This document shows positions 41,419-49,859 of a stretch of 64,000 nucleotides of DNA, in pieces. The stretch is taken from assembly GCF_005954645.2 (NCBI RefSeq), contig NZ_CP040695.2:2046001-2110000 (forward strand), written 5' to 3'. Every line of letters starts with the position of its first letter. Within the stretch, counting starts at the first letter, position 1. The translations under genes and the position numbers were made by a program. This DNA is from Nocardioides sp. S-1144 (GTDB taxonomy: Bacteria > Actinomycetota > Actinomycetes > Propionibacteriales > Nocardioidaceae). A model generated the notes under the pieces. The model saw nothing but the letters and a program-made list of their open reading frames with translations. It was not told the origin of the DNA and ran no database searches.

Positions 41419-42179
41419 GCCTGTTCGAGTGCGTCGCGGTCGTCCTCGCCGGACTGGCCGCGGGGACGATCAACTCCGTCGTCGGCAGCGGGACCCTGAT
41501 CACCTTCCCGACGCTGCTGGCCTTCGGCGTCCCGCCGGTCGTGGCCAACGTCTCCAACAACATCGGCCTCGTGCCCGGCTCGGTCACCGGCGCCATCGGC
41601 TACCGCGACGAGCTGGGTGGTCAGCGGGCGCGCGTCGTCCGGCTGCTGAGTGCCTCGGTGCTCGGCGGGGCGATCGGGGCGGTGCTGCTGCTCCGGCTGC
41701 CCGAGGGCGCCTTCGAGACGATCGTGCCGGTGCTCATCCTGCTCGGCGTCGTGCTGGTGCTCTTCCAGCCGCGGTTGTCGGCGTGGGTCCGGGCGCGGTC
41801 CGAGGCGAGCGGCGTCGAGACCCAGGGCGACCACTGGTGGGTCTGGCCGGCGGTCCTGCTCACCGGCGTGTACGGCGGCTACTTCGGCGCCGCCCAGGGC
41901 GTGCTGCTGATGGGCGTGCTCGGCATCGGCATCGCCCAGTCGTTGCAGCGCAGCAACGCCGTCAAGAACGTGCTGGCCGCCGCCGTCAACGGGGTGGCCG
42001 GCACCATCTTCGCGGTCGTCGCCGACGTCGACTGGCTCGTCGTGGCCCTGATCGGGAGCGGCGCGGTCGTCGGAGGACTGCTCGGCGCCCGGGTCGGCAA
42101 GCGGCTGCCCCCGGTCGTGCTGCGCGCCCTCATCGTGGTGGTCGGCCTGGTCGCCTTCGTCGCCATCCTCGCCGGCTGA
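41415..42179 (+). CDS. TSUP-family (TauE/SafE) permease
   Basis: 254 residues with about eight hydrophobic helices in two related halves. The first half contains GTINSVVGSGTLITFPTLLAFG and the second GVYGGYFGAAQGVLL, both signature regions of TSUP anion exporters (sulfite, sulfonate or acetate-type substrates). Starts in the GTGA of the SPFH gene. Whether it works with SPFH/NfeD is not known; coupling is by position. Confidence 0.82.
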   Translation: MSLFECVAVVLAGLAAGTINSVVGSGTLITFPTLLAFGVPPVVANVSNNIGLVPGSVTGAIGYRDELGGQRARVVRLLSASVLGGAIGAVLLLRLPEGAFETIVPVLILLGVVLVLFQPRLSAWVRARSEASGVETQGDHWWVWPAVLLTGVYGGYFGAAQGVLLMGVLGIGIAQSLQRSNAVKNVLAAAVNGVAGTIFAVVADVDWLVVALIGSGAVVGGLLGARVGKRLPPVVLRALIVVVGLVAFVAILAG

Positions 42180-42203
42180 CGACCCCCACCCACCGGGCGA
42201 CCC

Positions 42204-42233
42204 GCGCCCTCCCGGCCGGTCGTGCGGGAGGCG
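42204..42233. terminator. Hairpin between convergent genes
   Basis: CCTCCCG (42208-42214) pairs with CGGGAGG (42225-42231) around a ten-base loop, and outer GCGC/GCG bases extend the stem. It lies between the TSUP gene (+) and a small membrane-protein gene (-). Confidence 0.45.
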
Positions 42234-42234
42234 G

Positions 42235-42612
42235 TCAGACCGCCTCGACGGCGGTCCGGGTGCGGACCCGCAGGCCGAGGAGACCGGAGAGGACCGCGAC
42301 GCCGGCGACGCCGACGAGGCCGAGCCCGACGTTGGGGGGGACCTCCTCCTCGCCGACGGCGGCGTGGGCCGTGGCGGCGTCGGAGGCGTCGACGGCCATC
42401 CCGATCAGCACCAGGGTCCGGCGCGCCGACCCGGAGGCGAGCAGGGTCGCGGTGCCGAGGGCGATCTCGCGCGTGCCGAACCACTGTGCCAGCAGCGGGC
42501 GGGACGTCGGCGCGGCCGCCGAGCCCATCGTCGAGGACACGACGTCCGGCCGGACGAGGGCGGCGACGCCGACACCGATGCGGCCGAGGGACAAGGTGGT
42601 GACCGGGTTCAT
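42235..42612 (-). CDS. Small membrane protein, four-helix type
   Basis: 125 residues. Hydrophobic stretches at about 5-22, 45-62, 65-85 and 95-115 suggest three or four helices. The SLGRIGVGVAALVRP opening and RPLLAQWFGTREIALG segment resemble a family of small actinobacterial membrane proteins with no known role, possibly related to DUF4267. ATG 42612 with minus-strand TAGTCT seven bases upstream. Confidence 0.6.
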   Translation of the reverse strand: MNPVTTLSLGRIGVGVAALVRPDVVSSTMGSAAAPTSRPLLAQWFGTREIALGTATLLASGSARRTLVLIGMAVDASDAATAHAAVGEEEVPPNVGLGLVGVAGVAVLSGLLGLRVRTRTAVEAV

Positions 42613-42619
42613 GTGCGCG

Positions 42620-42625
42620 AGACTA
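42620..42625 (-). promoter_or_regulatory. -10 hexamer for leaderless small membrane-protein gene
   Basis: Minus-strand TAGTCT ends seven bases before ATG 42612. Confidence 0.42.
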
Positions 42626-42634
42626 GGGGATGGG

Positions 42635-43285
42635 TCAGCGCGACGCCCGCACCCGCGGGCCGAAGACGGGGGTGCGCCAGTCACCGTTGTCGGCACCGCG
42701 CGGTGACCACCTGTCGTAGCTGCCGTCCGCCGCGATGTTCTGGACGTCGGCGCCCACGCGGACCCACTCGGGCCTGCCGAGACAGCGGCGGGGCACCGTG
42801 GCGACCACCGTGCCGGCGGAGCGGTCGATGCGTGCCTCCGTGTCCGCGCACCTAGATCCCCCGGTGGTGTAGGTGATGTAGCCGCACTCGTCCGGCTCGA
42901 CGTCGGTGAGGTCGGGCGCCCGGCCGATGCTGACGTCCGGGCCACCGGTGGCGAACGAGTCGACGGTGACCAACCAGTCGTGCCGCGACGTGCGGACGGT
43001 GAACTCGGCGAAGACGCTGCGGGGTCGGGGAAGCCCGACGACGTCGAGACGGAGCACGAGGTCGGTCTTGGTGTGGCGCACGGCCAGTCGTCGGATGTCG
43101 CCGTCGGGGCTCGGTCGCTGCGTCACGGTGCCGCACGGCTCGGGCTCGGGGTCGAAGGTGACGGTCCGGGCGTCGCCGACCGGCTCGTTGTCCGACCACC
43201 GGTCGGCGTGGGCGGGGACGGCGGACAGCGGGGCGAGCGCCACGAGGGCGGCGGCCAGGAGCGCGAGGCGACGGATCACCGGCAC
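42635..43285 (-). CDS. Exported protein of unknown function
   Basis: 216 residues with a clear Sec signal peptide: basic start, hydrophobic core LALLAAALVALAPLSAV and an AHA cleavage site near residue 27. The mature part is predicted beta-rich and carries two or three Cys pairs (for example PCGT, RCAD, RRCLGRP) that may form disulfides. No known domain recognised. GTG 43285 was chosen because it gives the best signal peptide; a second GTG two codons later is possible. Confidence 0.7.
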   Translation of the reverse strand: MPVIRRLALLAAALVALAPLSAVPAHADRWSDNEPVGDARTVTFDPEPEPCGTVTQRPSPDGDIRRLAVRHTKTDLVLRLDVVGLPRPRSVFAEFTVRTSRHDWLVTVDSFATGGPDVSIGRAPDLTDVEPDECGYITYTTGGSRCADTEARIDRSAGTVVATVPRRCLGRPEWVRVGADVQNIAADGSYDRWSPRGADNGDWRTPVFGPRVRASR

Positions 43286-43328
43286 AGTGTGCCGGGCCGG
43301 CGCGGGGTGCGCTGGGAAACGGCGCGGG

Positions 43329-43334
43329 TAGCGT
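43329..43334 (+). promoter_or_regulatory. -10 hexamer for leaderless nitroreductase gene
   Basis: TAGCGT ends seven bases before GTG 43342. Confidence 0.42.
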
Positions 43335-43341
43335 TCCGGGC

Positions 43342-44004
43342 GTGGACCTCTACGACGTGATGCGGACGACCCCGGCGGTGCGCGAGTTCACCGACGACCC
43401 GTTGCCCGACGACGTGCTGCTGCGGATCCTCGACCACGCGCGCTTCGCGCCGTCGGGCGGGAACCGGCAGGGCGCGCACGTCGTCGTCGTCCGCGACGCC
43501 GCGACGCGACGCCGGCTCGCCGCGCTCCAGGAGCCGGCGGCGAAGCGGTACGTCGCCCAGGTCGCGGCGGGGGAGAGCCCGTGGAACAGCGTGCACCCGC
43601 CGGGCCCGACGCCCGAGGAGGTCGCCGCGACCGACGTCCCGGAGCGCTTCACGAGGCCGGTGCTCACCGCGGGTGCCGTGCTGGTCGTGCTGGTCGACCT
43701 CGCCGTCGTCGCCTCGATGGACCAGGACCTCGACCGCGTCGGCGTCATCAGCGGCGCCTCGGTCTACCCGCTCGTCTGGAACATCCTGCTGGCGGCGCGC
43801 CACGAGGGCTTCGGCGGCACCATCACCACGATGGCCGTCGTCGAGGAGGACGCCGTCAAGGAGCTCCTCGGGGTCCCGGAGAGCTACGCGCTGGCCGCCG
43901 TCGTCCCCCTCGGGAAGCCGGTCAAGGAGCTCACCCGCCTCAAGCGGCAGCCGGTGGCGGAGTTCGTCACCCTCGAGCGCTACGACGGCGAGCCGCTCGC
44001 GTGA
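43342..44004 (+). CDS. Nitroreductase-family flavoprotein
   Basis: 220 residues. The family opening MRTTPAVREFTDDPLPDDVLLRILDHARFAPSGGN carries the FMN phosphate-binding Arg and Ser. The GFGGTI segment and LVWNILLAARHEG helix are conserved. Members use NAD(P)H to reduce nitro groups, quinones or flavins. No partner gene suggests the substrate. Convergent with the hydrolase gene 19 bases downstream. Confidence 0.82.
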   Translation: MDLYDVMRTTPAVREFTDDPLPDDVLLRILDHARFAPSGGNRQGAHVVVVRDAATRRRLAALQEPAAKRYVAQVAAGESPWNSVHPPGPTPEEVAATDVPERFTRPVLTAGAVLVVLVDLAVVASMDQDLDRVGVISGASVYPLVWNILLAARHEGFGGTITTMAVVEEDAVKELLGVPESYALAAVVPLGKPVKELTRLKRQPVAEFVTLERYDGEPLA

Positions 44005-44023
44005 GCCGCCCCGCCCGCCGGGC

Positions 44024-44980
44024 TCAGGTCAGGTACGCGCCGACCCAGCGCTCGAGCTGGTCGTAGACCATCGCGCGCACCGGCGGCCGCGACAGGACGA
44101 CGTCGTGCACGGCGCCGTCGATCGCGGCGTACGTCACGTGCGGGCCGACCGAGGTCGCCCAGCGCCGGATCTGGGGCACGTCGAGCACGATGTCGTGGGT
44201 GTAGACGTCGTCGTCGAGCTCGGGTGGCCGCAGGGTGGCGGCCGAGGAGAGCACCAGCACGGGCGCGAGCACCGACAGGCCGGCGTGCAGCTCGGCGTGG
44301 GCGCGGCGGATCGCGCGCAGCCAGCCGAAGCGCACCGGGTAGGACAGGACCGGCTTCCACTCGAGGTCGTAGTCCCACTCGCCGCCGTGCTCGCGGTGCA
44401 GGCTCCTGCCGTAGATGCCGTTGGCGTCCTTGCCGAGCACCCGCATCGGCTGCCGCTGCCCGACCCGGTCGAGGACGGCGCTGGTGACCGGCGAGCGCAT
44501 CCAGGGCGCGCCCTGCAGGTCGAACCACGGGGAGTTGAGCACCATGCCGGCCAGCTCGGGCATCTGGCGCGAGTCGGCCCACAGCGGGGTGATCAGCCCG
44601 CCCGTCGAGTGCGCCGACACCACGACCGCGTCGTGCCCGTCGCGCTCGGTGATCCGCCACCAGGCCAGGTCGAGCTCGGCGAAGTAGGTGTGGACGTCGT
44701 CGACGTAGGTCGGGGTCTGGTGCGGACGGATCGAGCGGCCGTACTTGCGCAGGTCGAGGGCGTAGAAGTCGTAGCCGCGCTCGAGCCACCACGCGGCGTA
44801 CTCGGTCTGGAAGAAGTAGTCGGCGAACCCGTGGACGTAGAGGACCGCGCGGCCGTTGGGGTTCTCGGCCCGCCGGCTGACCAGCGTGGCGACGACCGGT
44901 CCCTCGGCGTCGGGGGCGAGGCCGATGGTCTCGGCCGTCCAGGGCTCGCCGAGGACGTCGACGCATCGATCGGGGTGCAC
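44024..44980 (-). CDS. Alpha/beta hydrolase
   Basis: 318 residues. The nucleophile elbow is AHSTGG (Ser in VVSAHSTGGLITPLW), with an oxyanion region VLYVHGFADYFFQ upstream; the acid is probably Asp in ELDDDVYTHD and the His is in GAVHDVVLSRP. This resembles lysophospholipase or monoacylglycerol lipase types. GTG 44980; minus-strand TTTACT lies six bases upstream. It diverges from the Nudix gene with a 37-base gap. Confidence 0.78.
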   Translation of the reverse strand: MHPDRCVDVLGEPWTAETIGLAPDAEGPVVATLVSRRAENPNGRAVLYVHGFADYFFQTEYAAWWLERGYDFYALDLRKYGRSIRPHQTPTYVDDVHTYFAELDLAWWRITERDGHDAVVVSAHSTGGLITPLWADSRQMPELAGMVLNSPWFDLQGAPWMRSPVTSAVLDRVGQRQPMRVLGKDANGIYGRSLHREHGGEWDYDLEWKPVLSYPVRFGWLRAIRRAHAELHAGLSVLAPVLVLSSAATLRPPELDDDVYTHDIVLDVPQIRRWATSVGPHVTYAAIDGAVHDVVLSRPPVRAMVYDQLERWVGAYLT

Positions 44981-45005
44981 GCCCCTAGTAAAGCGGCCGA
45001 TGACG

Positions 45006-45011
45006 TAGCGT
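45006..45011 (+). promoter_or_regulatory. -10 hexamer for leaderless Nudix gene
   Basis: TAGCGT ends six bases before GTG 45018. Confidence 0.42.
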
Positions 45012-45017
45012 CGCGAC

Positions 45018-45497
45018 GTGCCCGTCCCCGAGTTCGTCCTCGAGCTGCGCCGTCACGTCGGGCACGCCCCGTTGTGGCTGTGCGCCGTCACCGCCGTCGT
45101 GCGCCGCGACGACGACGTCCTGCTGGTGCGACGCTCCGACGACGGCACCTGGTCCCCGGTCACCGGCATCATCGACCCCGGCGAGGAGCCGGCCGTCGCC
45201 GCCGCCCGCGAGGCGCTCGAGGAGACCGGCGTGGAGATCCGCGTCGACCGGCTCGCCTCGGTCGGCGCCACCGGCGAGGTGGTCCACGTCAACGGCGACC
45301 GCGCCTCCTACCTCGACCTCACCTTCGCCTGCACCTGGCTCTCGGGCGAGCCGTACGTCGCCGACGACGAGTCGGTCGACGTCCGCTGGTGGCCGCTCGA
45401 GGACCTGCCGCCGATGAAGCCGGTGCTGGTGGACCGGATCGAGGCGGCCGGGTCGGGCGAGTCCGCGGCCCGGTTCAGCGGTCCGCCGAAGGCGTAG
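45018..45497 (+). CDS. Nudix hydrolase
   Basis: 159 residues. The Nudix box runs from about 50 to 72, with the pattern G-x5-E-x7-REALEETG, carrying the metal-binding Glu residues. The substrate class (ADP-ribose, NADH or oxidised nucleotide) cannot be assigned. Its last 23 bases overlap the gene for the gamma-glutamyl hydrolase on the other strand. Confidence 0.85.
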   Translation: MPVPEFVLELRRHVGHAPLWLCAVTAVVRRDDDVLLVRRSDDGTWSPVTGIIDPGEEPAVAAAREALEETGVEIRVDRLASVGATGEVVHVNGDRASYLDLTFACTWLSGEPYVADDESVDVRWWPLEDLPPMKPVLVDRIEAAGSGESAARFSGPPKA

Positions 45498-46209
45498 CCC
45501 CGGCCCGTCGCGACCGTGACGCCGCCGCCACGAGGCCGGCGAGCAGCCCGACGTCGGCCGCGGTCTCGGGGTGCCACTGGACGCCGACGCAGAACCGGTC
45601 GCCCGGCGCCTCGATCGCCTCGAGGACGCCGTCCGCGGCGTGGGCGGCGGGCCGGTAGCCCGGGTGGGTGCGGACCGACTGGTGGTGGTGGCAGCTGACC
45701 TCGACCCGCTCGCCGACGAGGCCGGCGACCCGTGAGCCGGGCACGGTCGCGACCGGCACCGAGCCGTACTCGGGCCCGCCGGGCGAGTGCGACTCGTGGT
45801 CGACGAGGTCGGGCACGTGCTGGTCGAGCTGCCCGCCGGCGTGCACGGCCATCACCTGCATCCCGCGGCAGACCCCGAGCACCGGCAGGTCGACGTCGGC
45901 CGCGGCGCCGAGCAGCGCCAGCTCCCACGCGTCGCGGTCGGGGCGCCAGCCGGCGGTGCGCGGGTGGGCCTCGGCGCCGTAGCGGGACGGGTCGACGTCG
46001 GCACCACCGCTGATCACCAGCCCGTCGAGCCGGGCGACCACGGCCGCCGCCGCGCCCTCCACGTCGGTCGGCGGGAGCAGGAGCGGGACGCCGCCGACCG
46101 CGGTCACCGCGCCGGCGTACTCGCTGGGCAGCAGGTCGGCCCGCTGCTGCCAGACGCCGTAGGCGGCGACCTCGCGGTAGGTGGTCAGGCCGATCACCGG
46201 GAGCACCAC
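45475..46209 (-). CDS. Gamma-glutamyl amide hydrolase (PuuD-like class I amidotransferase fold)
   Basis: 244 residues. The nucleophile Cys114 is in GVCRGMQ, and the His/Glu pair is His213 and Glu215 (in WHPE). The VISGGADVDPSRY segment is typical of gamma-glutamyl-gamma-aminobutyrate hydrolase. It would release glutamate from a gamma-glutamyl acid at the end of the pathway. GTG 46209 follows GGGAGG by five bases and lies 14 bases after the SDR stop. Last gene of the regulator-to-hydrolase run on this strand. Confidence 0.85.
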   Translation of the reverse strand: MVLPVIGLTTYREVAAYGVWQQRADLLPSEYAGAVTAVGGVPLLLPPTDVEGAAAAVVARLDGLVISGGADVDPSRYGAEAHPRTAGWRPDRDAWELALLGAAADVDLPVLGVCRGMQVMAVHAGGQLDQHVPDLVDHESHSPGGPEYGSVPVATVPGSRVAGLVGERVEVSCHHHQSVRTHPGYRPAAHAADGVLEAIEAPGDRFCVGVQWHPETAADVGLLAGLVAAASRSRRAGATPSADR

Positions 46210-46223
46210 GTCAGCCTCCCGGC

Positions 46224-47003
46224 TCAGATGGGCGTGACGTAGGCGCCGGAGATGCCGCCGTCGACGAGGAAGGTGTTCGCCGTCATGAACGACGAGTCGT
46301 CCGAGGCCAGGAACAGCACCGCGGCGGCCATCTCCGACGGCTCGCCGAAGCGCCCCATCGGCACGTGCACCAGACGGCGGGCGGCCCGCTCGGCGTCCGC
46401 GGCGAAGAGCTCCTGGAGCAGCGGGGTGTTCACCGGTCCGGGGCACAGCGCGTTGACCCGCACCCCCTGGCGCGCGAACTGGACGCCGAGCTCGCGCGTC
46501 ATCGACAGCACCCCGCCCTTGGACGCCGAGTACGAGATCTGCGACGTCGCCGCGCCCATCACGGCCACGAAGGAGGCGGTGTTGATGATCGAGCCCCTGC
46601 CCTGCTCGAGCATGTGGGGGAGCGCGGCCTTGCAGCACAGGTAGACGCTGGTCAGGTTCACCTCCTGCACCCGCCGCCACGCCTCGAGGTCGGTGTCGAG
46701 GATCGAGTCGTCCTCGGGCGGGCTGATCCCGGCGTTGTTGAAGGCGATGTCGACGGAGCCGTAGGTCTCCTTCGCGGTGCGGAACAGCGCGTCGACCTGC
46801 TCCTTGTCGGTGACGTCGACGTGCACGTACGTGGCGACGTCGGTGCCGCCGAGCTGGCCGACGAGCTCGTGGCCGCGCTGGTCGTCGATGTCACCGACGA
46901 CGACCTTCGCGCCCTCCTCGACGAAGCGCTGCACCGTCGCCAGGCCGATGCCCGAGCAGCCGCCGGTGACGACCGCGACCCGGTCCTGGATGCGTCCTGC
47001 CAT
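46224..47003 (-). CDS. SDR of the gamma-glutamyl-amine cluster
   Basis: 259 residues. TGGCSGIGLATV near residue 14, FNNAGISPPEDD, Ser in NTASFVAVMG and Tyr/Lys in SYSASKGGVL form a complete classical SDR. A purine run (GAGAGGAAC) precedes ATG 47003. In this cluster it takes the position of the amine oxidase PuuB, and could oxidise an alcohol group, for example of gamma-glutamylethanolamide, to an aldehyde; that is inference. It lies between the aldehyde dehydrogenase and the hydrolase. Confidence 0.82.
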   Translation of the reverse strand: MAGRIQDRVAVVTGGCSGIGLATVQRFVEEGAKVVVGDIDDQRGHELVGQLGGTDVATYVHVDVTDKEQVDALFRTAKETYGSVDIAFNNAGISPPEDDSILDTDLEAWRRVQEVNLTSVYLCCKAALPHMLEQGRGSIINTASFVAVMGAATSQISYSASKGGVLSMTRELGVQFARQGVRVNALCPGPVNTPLLQELFAADAERAARRLVHVPMGRFGEPSEMAAAVLFLASDDSSFMTANTFLVDGGISGAYVTPI

Positions 47004-47060
47004 GGGGGTGTTCCTCTCTGGTTCCGGGATCTCGTCGAGGCTCGCTGACCCTCGCTGCTC

Positions 47061-47099
47061 GATCTCCGGGCTTGATCTCCGGGCTTGATCTCCGGGCTC
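47061..47099. repeat. Three 13-bp tandem repeats between SDR and aldehyde dehydrogenase genes
   Basis: GATCTCCGGGCTT occurs at 47061, 47074 and (last base C) 47087. The array lies in the 122-base gap between the aldehyde dehydrogenase and SDR genes, the only sizeable gap within this operon, near an ATCTCGTCGAGGCTCG stretch at 47030-47045. It may be an mRNA-processing or regulatory element. Confidence 0.75.
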
Positions 47100-47125
47100 G
47101 GTGTGCGGGTGGCCCGGATGACGGG

Positions 47126-48484
47126 TCAGTGGGCGATGAAGACGTTCTTCTCCTCGGTGAACGCGTGCGCGGCGTCCGGGCCGAGCTCGCGGCCGATGCC
47201 GGACTGCTTGTAGCCGCCGAACGGCGTCCAGTAGCGCACCGAGGAGTGGGAGTTGACGCTGAGGTTGCCGGCCTCGACGGCGCGCGCCACGCGCAGGCCG
47301 CGGCCGAGGTCGCGGGTGTAGATCGACCCGGACAGGCCGTAGTCGGTGTCGTTGGCGAGGGCGACCGCGTGCTCCTCGTCGTCGAAGGGCATCACGGCGA
47401 CGACCGGCCCGAAGACCTCCTCGCGCCAGATCCGTGCCGCCGGATCCTCGACCGCGACGACGGTGGGCGGCACCCAGAACCCGTCGCCACCCGGCGTGGT
47501 GCCGGCGAAGGCGACCTCGACCTCGTCGAGGAAGCCGGCGACGCGGTCGCGCTGGCGCCCGGTGATCAGCGGGCCCATCTCGGAGGCCTCGTCGGAGGGG
47601 TCGAGCACCTTGACCGCGCGGACGGCGGGCTCCAGCAGGCCCACGAACTCGTCGTAGGCCGACCGCTCGACCAGCAGGCGCGAGCGGGCGCAGCAGTCCT
47701 GCCCGGCGTTGTCGAAGACCGCCCCGGGAGCAGCGGCGGCCGCGGCGGCGAGGTCGGCGTCGGCGAAGATGATGTTGCTGCTCTTGCCGCCGAGCTCGAG
47801 GGTGACGTTCTTGACCTGCTCGGCGCAGCCGGCCATCACCTGCTTGCCGACCGCGGTCGAGCCGGTGAAGCAGACCTTGCGCACCAGCGGGTGGGTGACC
47901 AGGCGCTGTCCGACGACGGGGCCGGCGCCCGGGACGACGGTCAGGACGCCCTCGGGCAGCCCGGCCTCGAGGGCGAGCTCGGCGAGGCGCAGCGCGGTCA
48001 GCGGCGTCACCTCGGCCGGCTTCAGGACGACGGTGTTGCCGGCGGCCAGGGCCGGCGCGAAGCCCCAGGCGGCGATCGGCATCGGGAAGTTCCAGGGCAC
48101 GATGATCCCGACCACGCCGTACGGCTCGCGGAAGGTGAGGTCGGTGCCGCCGGCCACCGGGATCTGCCGCCCGTGCAGCCGCTCCGGGGCGCCGGCGTAG
48201 TAGTTCAGGCAGTCGCGGACGTTGCCGGCCTCCCACCGGGCGTTGCCCCACGTGTGCCCGGCGTTGCGGACCTCGATCGCGGCGAGCTCCTCGACGTGCT
48301 CGTCGACCACGGCGGCGAAGCGCCGCAGCAGCCTCGCCCGCTCGCCGGGGGCCAGGTCCCGCCACGGCGCGAAGGCCTCGTGCGCGCGCTCGATCGCGGC
48401 GTCGGTGCCGGCCTCGTCGGCCAGCTCGACCTCGTCGAACGGTGCGCCGGTCGACGGGTCGACCAGGGTGAAGGTGGACGTCAT
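47126..48484 (-). CDS. Aldehyde dehydrogenase (PuuC-like)
   Basis: 452 residues. The catalytic Cys is at about 262 (in NAGQDCCARSR), the general-base Glu in LELGGKSSNI, and the cofactor site in FTGSTAVGKQVM. It would oxidise a gamma-glutamyl amino-aldehyde to the acid. The start shares one base with the stop of the ligase gene (TGATG). NAD dependence is likely from family membership. Confidence 0.88.
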   Translation of the reverse strand: MTSTFTLVDPSTGAPFDEVELADEAGTDAAIERAHEAFAPWRDLAPGERARLLRRFAAVVDEHVEELAAIEVRNAGHTWGNARWEAGNVRDCLNYYAGAPERLHGRQIPVAGGTDLTFREPYGVVGIIVPWNFPMPIAAWGFAPALAAGNTVVLKPAEVTPLTALRLAELALEAGLPEGVLTVVPGAGPVVGQRLVTHPLVRKVCFTGSTAVGKQVMAGCAEQVKNVTLELGGKSSNIIFADADLAAAAAAAPGAVFDNAGQDCCARSRLLVERSAYDEFVGLLEPAVRAVKVLDPSDEASEMGPLITGRQRDRVAGFLDEVEVAFAGTTPGGDGFWVPPTVVAVEDPAARIWREEVFGPVVAVMPFDDEEHAVALANDTDYGLSGSIYTRDLGRGLRVARAVEAGNLSVNSHSSVRYWTPFGGYKQSGIGRELGPDAAHAFTEEKNVFIAH

Positions 48485-49851
48485 CAGAGCCTCTCGAATC
48501 CGCGGCGCCGCTCCCAGTCGGTCACCGTCGCCTGGTAGGCCGCCAGCTCGACGTCGGCCATGTTCACGTAGTGCTCGACGACGGCGTCGCCGAACGCGGC
48601 CCGCGCGACGTCCGACGTCGCGAACGCCTCGCGGGCCTCGGCCATCGTGCTGGGCACCCGCGGCGCGTCGGAGGTGTAGGCGTTGCCGACGAGCTCGTCG
48701 CCGAGCGCCAGCTCCTGCTCGATGCCGTGCAGGCCGCCGGCCAGCATGGCCGCGGTGGCGAGGTAGGGGTTGACGTCGGCGCCGGGCACCCGGTTCTCCA
48801 TCCGCGCGCCCGCGCCGCGCCCGACCAGCCGGACGGCGCAGGTGCGGTTGTCGAGGCCCCAGGCGATCGCGGTCGGGGCGAAGGAGCCGTCGGCGAAGCG
48901 CTTGTAGGAGTTGATGTTGGGGGCGTAGAGCAGCGTGAAGTCGCGCACGGTGGCCAGGACGCCGGCGACGAAGTGGTCGTAGAGCGGCGTGCGGGCGCCG
49001 CCCTCCTCGTCCCAGAACACCAGCGATCCGTCGGTGCCGCGCAGCGAGAGGTGGATGTGGCACGAGCTGCCCTCGCGCTGGTCGTACTTGGCCATGAAGG
49101 TCAGCGACCGGCCCTGCTGGGCGGCGATCTCCTTGGCGGCGTTCTTGTAGACGACGTGGTTGTCGGCGGTCGTCAGGGCGTCGGCGTACAGGAAGCCGAT
49201 CTCGTGCTGGCCGAAGTTGCACTCACCCTTGGCGCCCTCGACGTCGAGGCCGGCGTCGTACATGTGGTTGCGGATGGCGCGGAGCAGCGGCTCCACGCGG
49301 CTGGTGCCGAGGATCGAGTAGTCGACGTTGTACTGGTTGACCGGCGTCAGCTCGTGCCAGTTGGCCCGGGCCGCCGCCTCGTAGGTGTCCTCGAAGGCGA
49401 TGAACTCCAGCTCGGTGCCGGCCAGGGCGGTCCAGTCACGCTCGGCGCAGCGGTCGAGCTGGGCGGCGAGGATCGAGCGCGGCGACTGCACCACGGGGGA
49501 GTGGTCGGGCCAGACCAGGTCGCACTGCACCATCGCGGTCGCCGGCAGGTGGGTGAGCACCCGGATGGTGCGCTCGTCGAGCACGAACTCCATGTCGCCG
49601 TACCCGCGCTCCCAGGAGGAGATCGCGTAGCCCTCGACGGTGTTCATGTCGACGTCGACGGCGAGCAGGTAGTTGCAGCCCTCGGTGCCGTGCCCGACGA
49701 CGTGCTCGACGAAGTAGCGCCCGTGCAGGCGCTTGCCCTGCAGCCGGCCCTGCATGTCGGTGAAGGCGACGACCACGGTGTCGATCTCGCCGGCCTCGAT
49801 GCGGCCGACGAGGTCGCCCATCGAGAGGTGTCGCTCGTTGCGCAGACTCAT
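48484..49851 (-). CDS. Glutamine-synthetase-like gamma-glutamylamine ligase
   Basis: 455 residues. It keeps the glutamine-synthetase grasp fold: GTELEFIAFEDTY, KGECNFGQHEIGF and SCHIHLSL hold the metal and ATP residues, and NPYLATAAMLAGG the glutamate loop. The EGYAISSWERGYGD segment is typical of Streptomyces GlnA4-like enzymes, which make gamma-glutamylethanolamide, and related to PuuA. The exact amine cannot be read from sequence. ATG 49851 after AGGAGC. It is 8 bases after the regulator gene. Confidence 0.85.
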   Translation of the reverse strand: MSLRNERHLSMGDLVGRIEAGEIDTVVVAFTDMQGRLQGKRLHGRYFVEHVVGHGTEGCNYLLAVDVDMNTVEGYAISSWERGYGDMEFVLDERTIRVLTHLPATAMVQCDLVWPDHSPVVQSPRSILAAQLDRCAERDWTALAGTELEFIAFEDTYEAAARANWHELTPVNQYNVDYSILGTSRVEPLLRAIRNHMYDAGLDVEGAKGECNFGQHEIGFLYADALTTADNHVVYKNAAKEIAAQQGRSLTFMAKYDQREGSSCHIHLSLRGTDGSLVFWDEEGGARTPLYDHFVAGVLATVRDFTLLYAPNINSYKRFADGSFAPTAIAWGLDNRTCAVRLVGRGAGARMENRVPGADVNPYLATAAMLAGGLHGIEQELALGDELVGNAYTSDAPRVPSTMAEAREAFATSDVARAAFGDAVVEHYVNMADVELAAYQATVTDWERRRGFERL

Positions 49852-49859
49852 CGGTGCTC

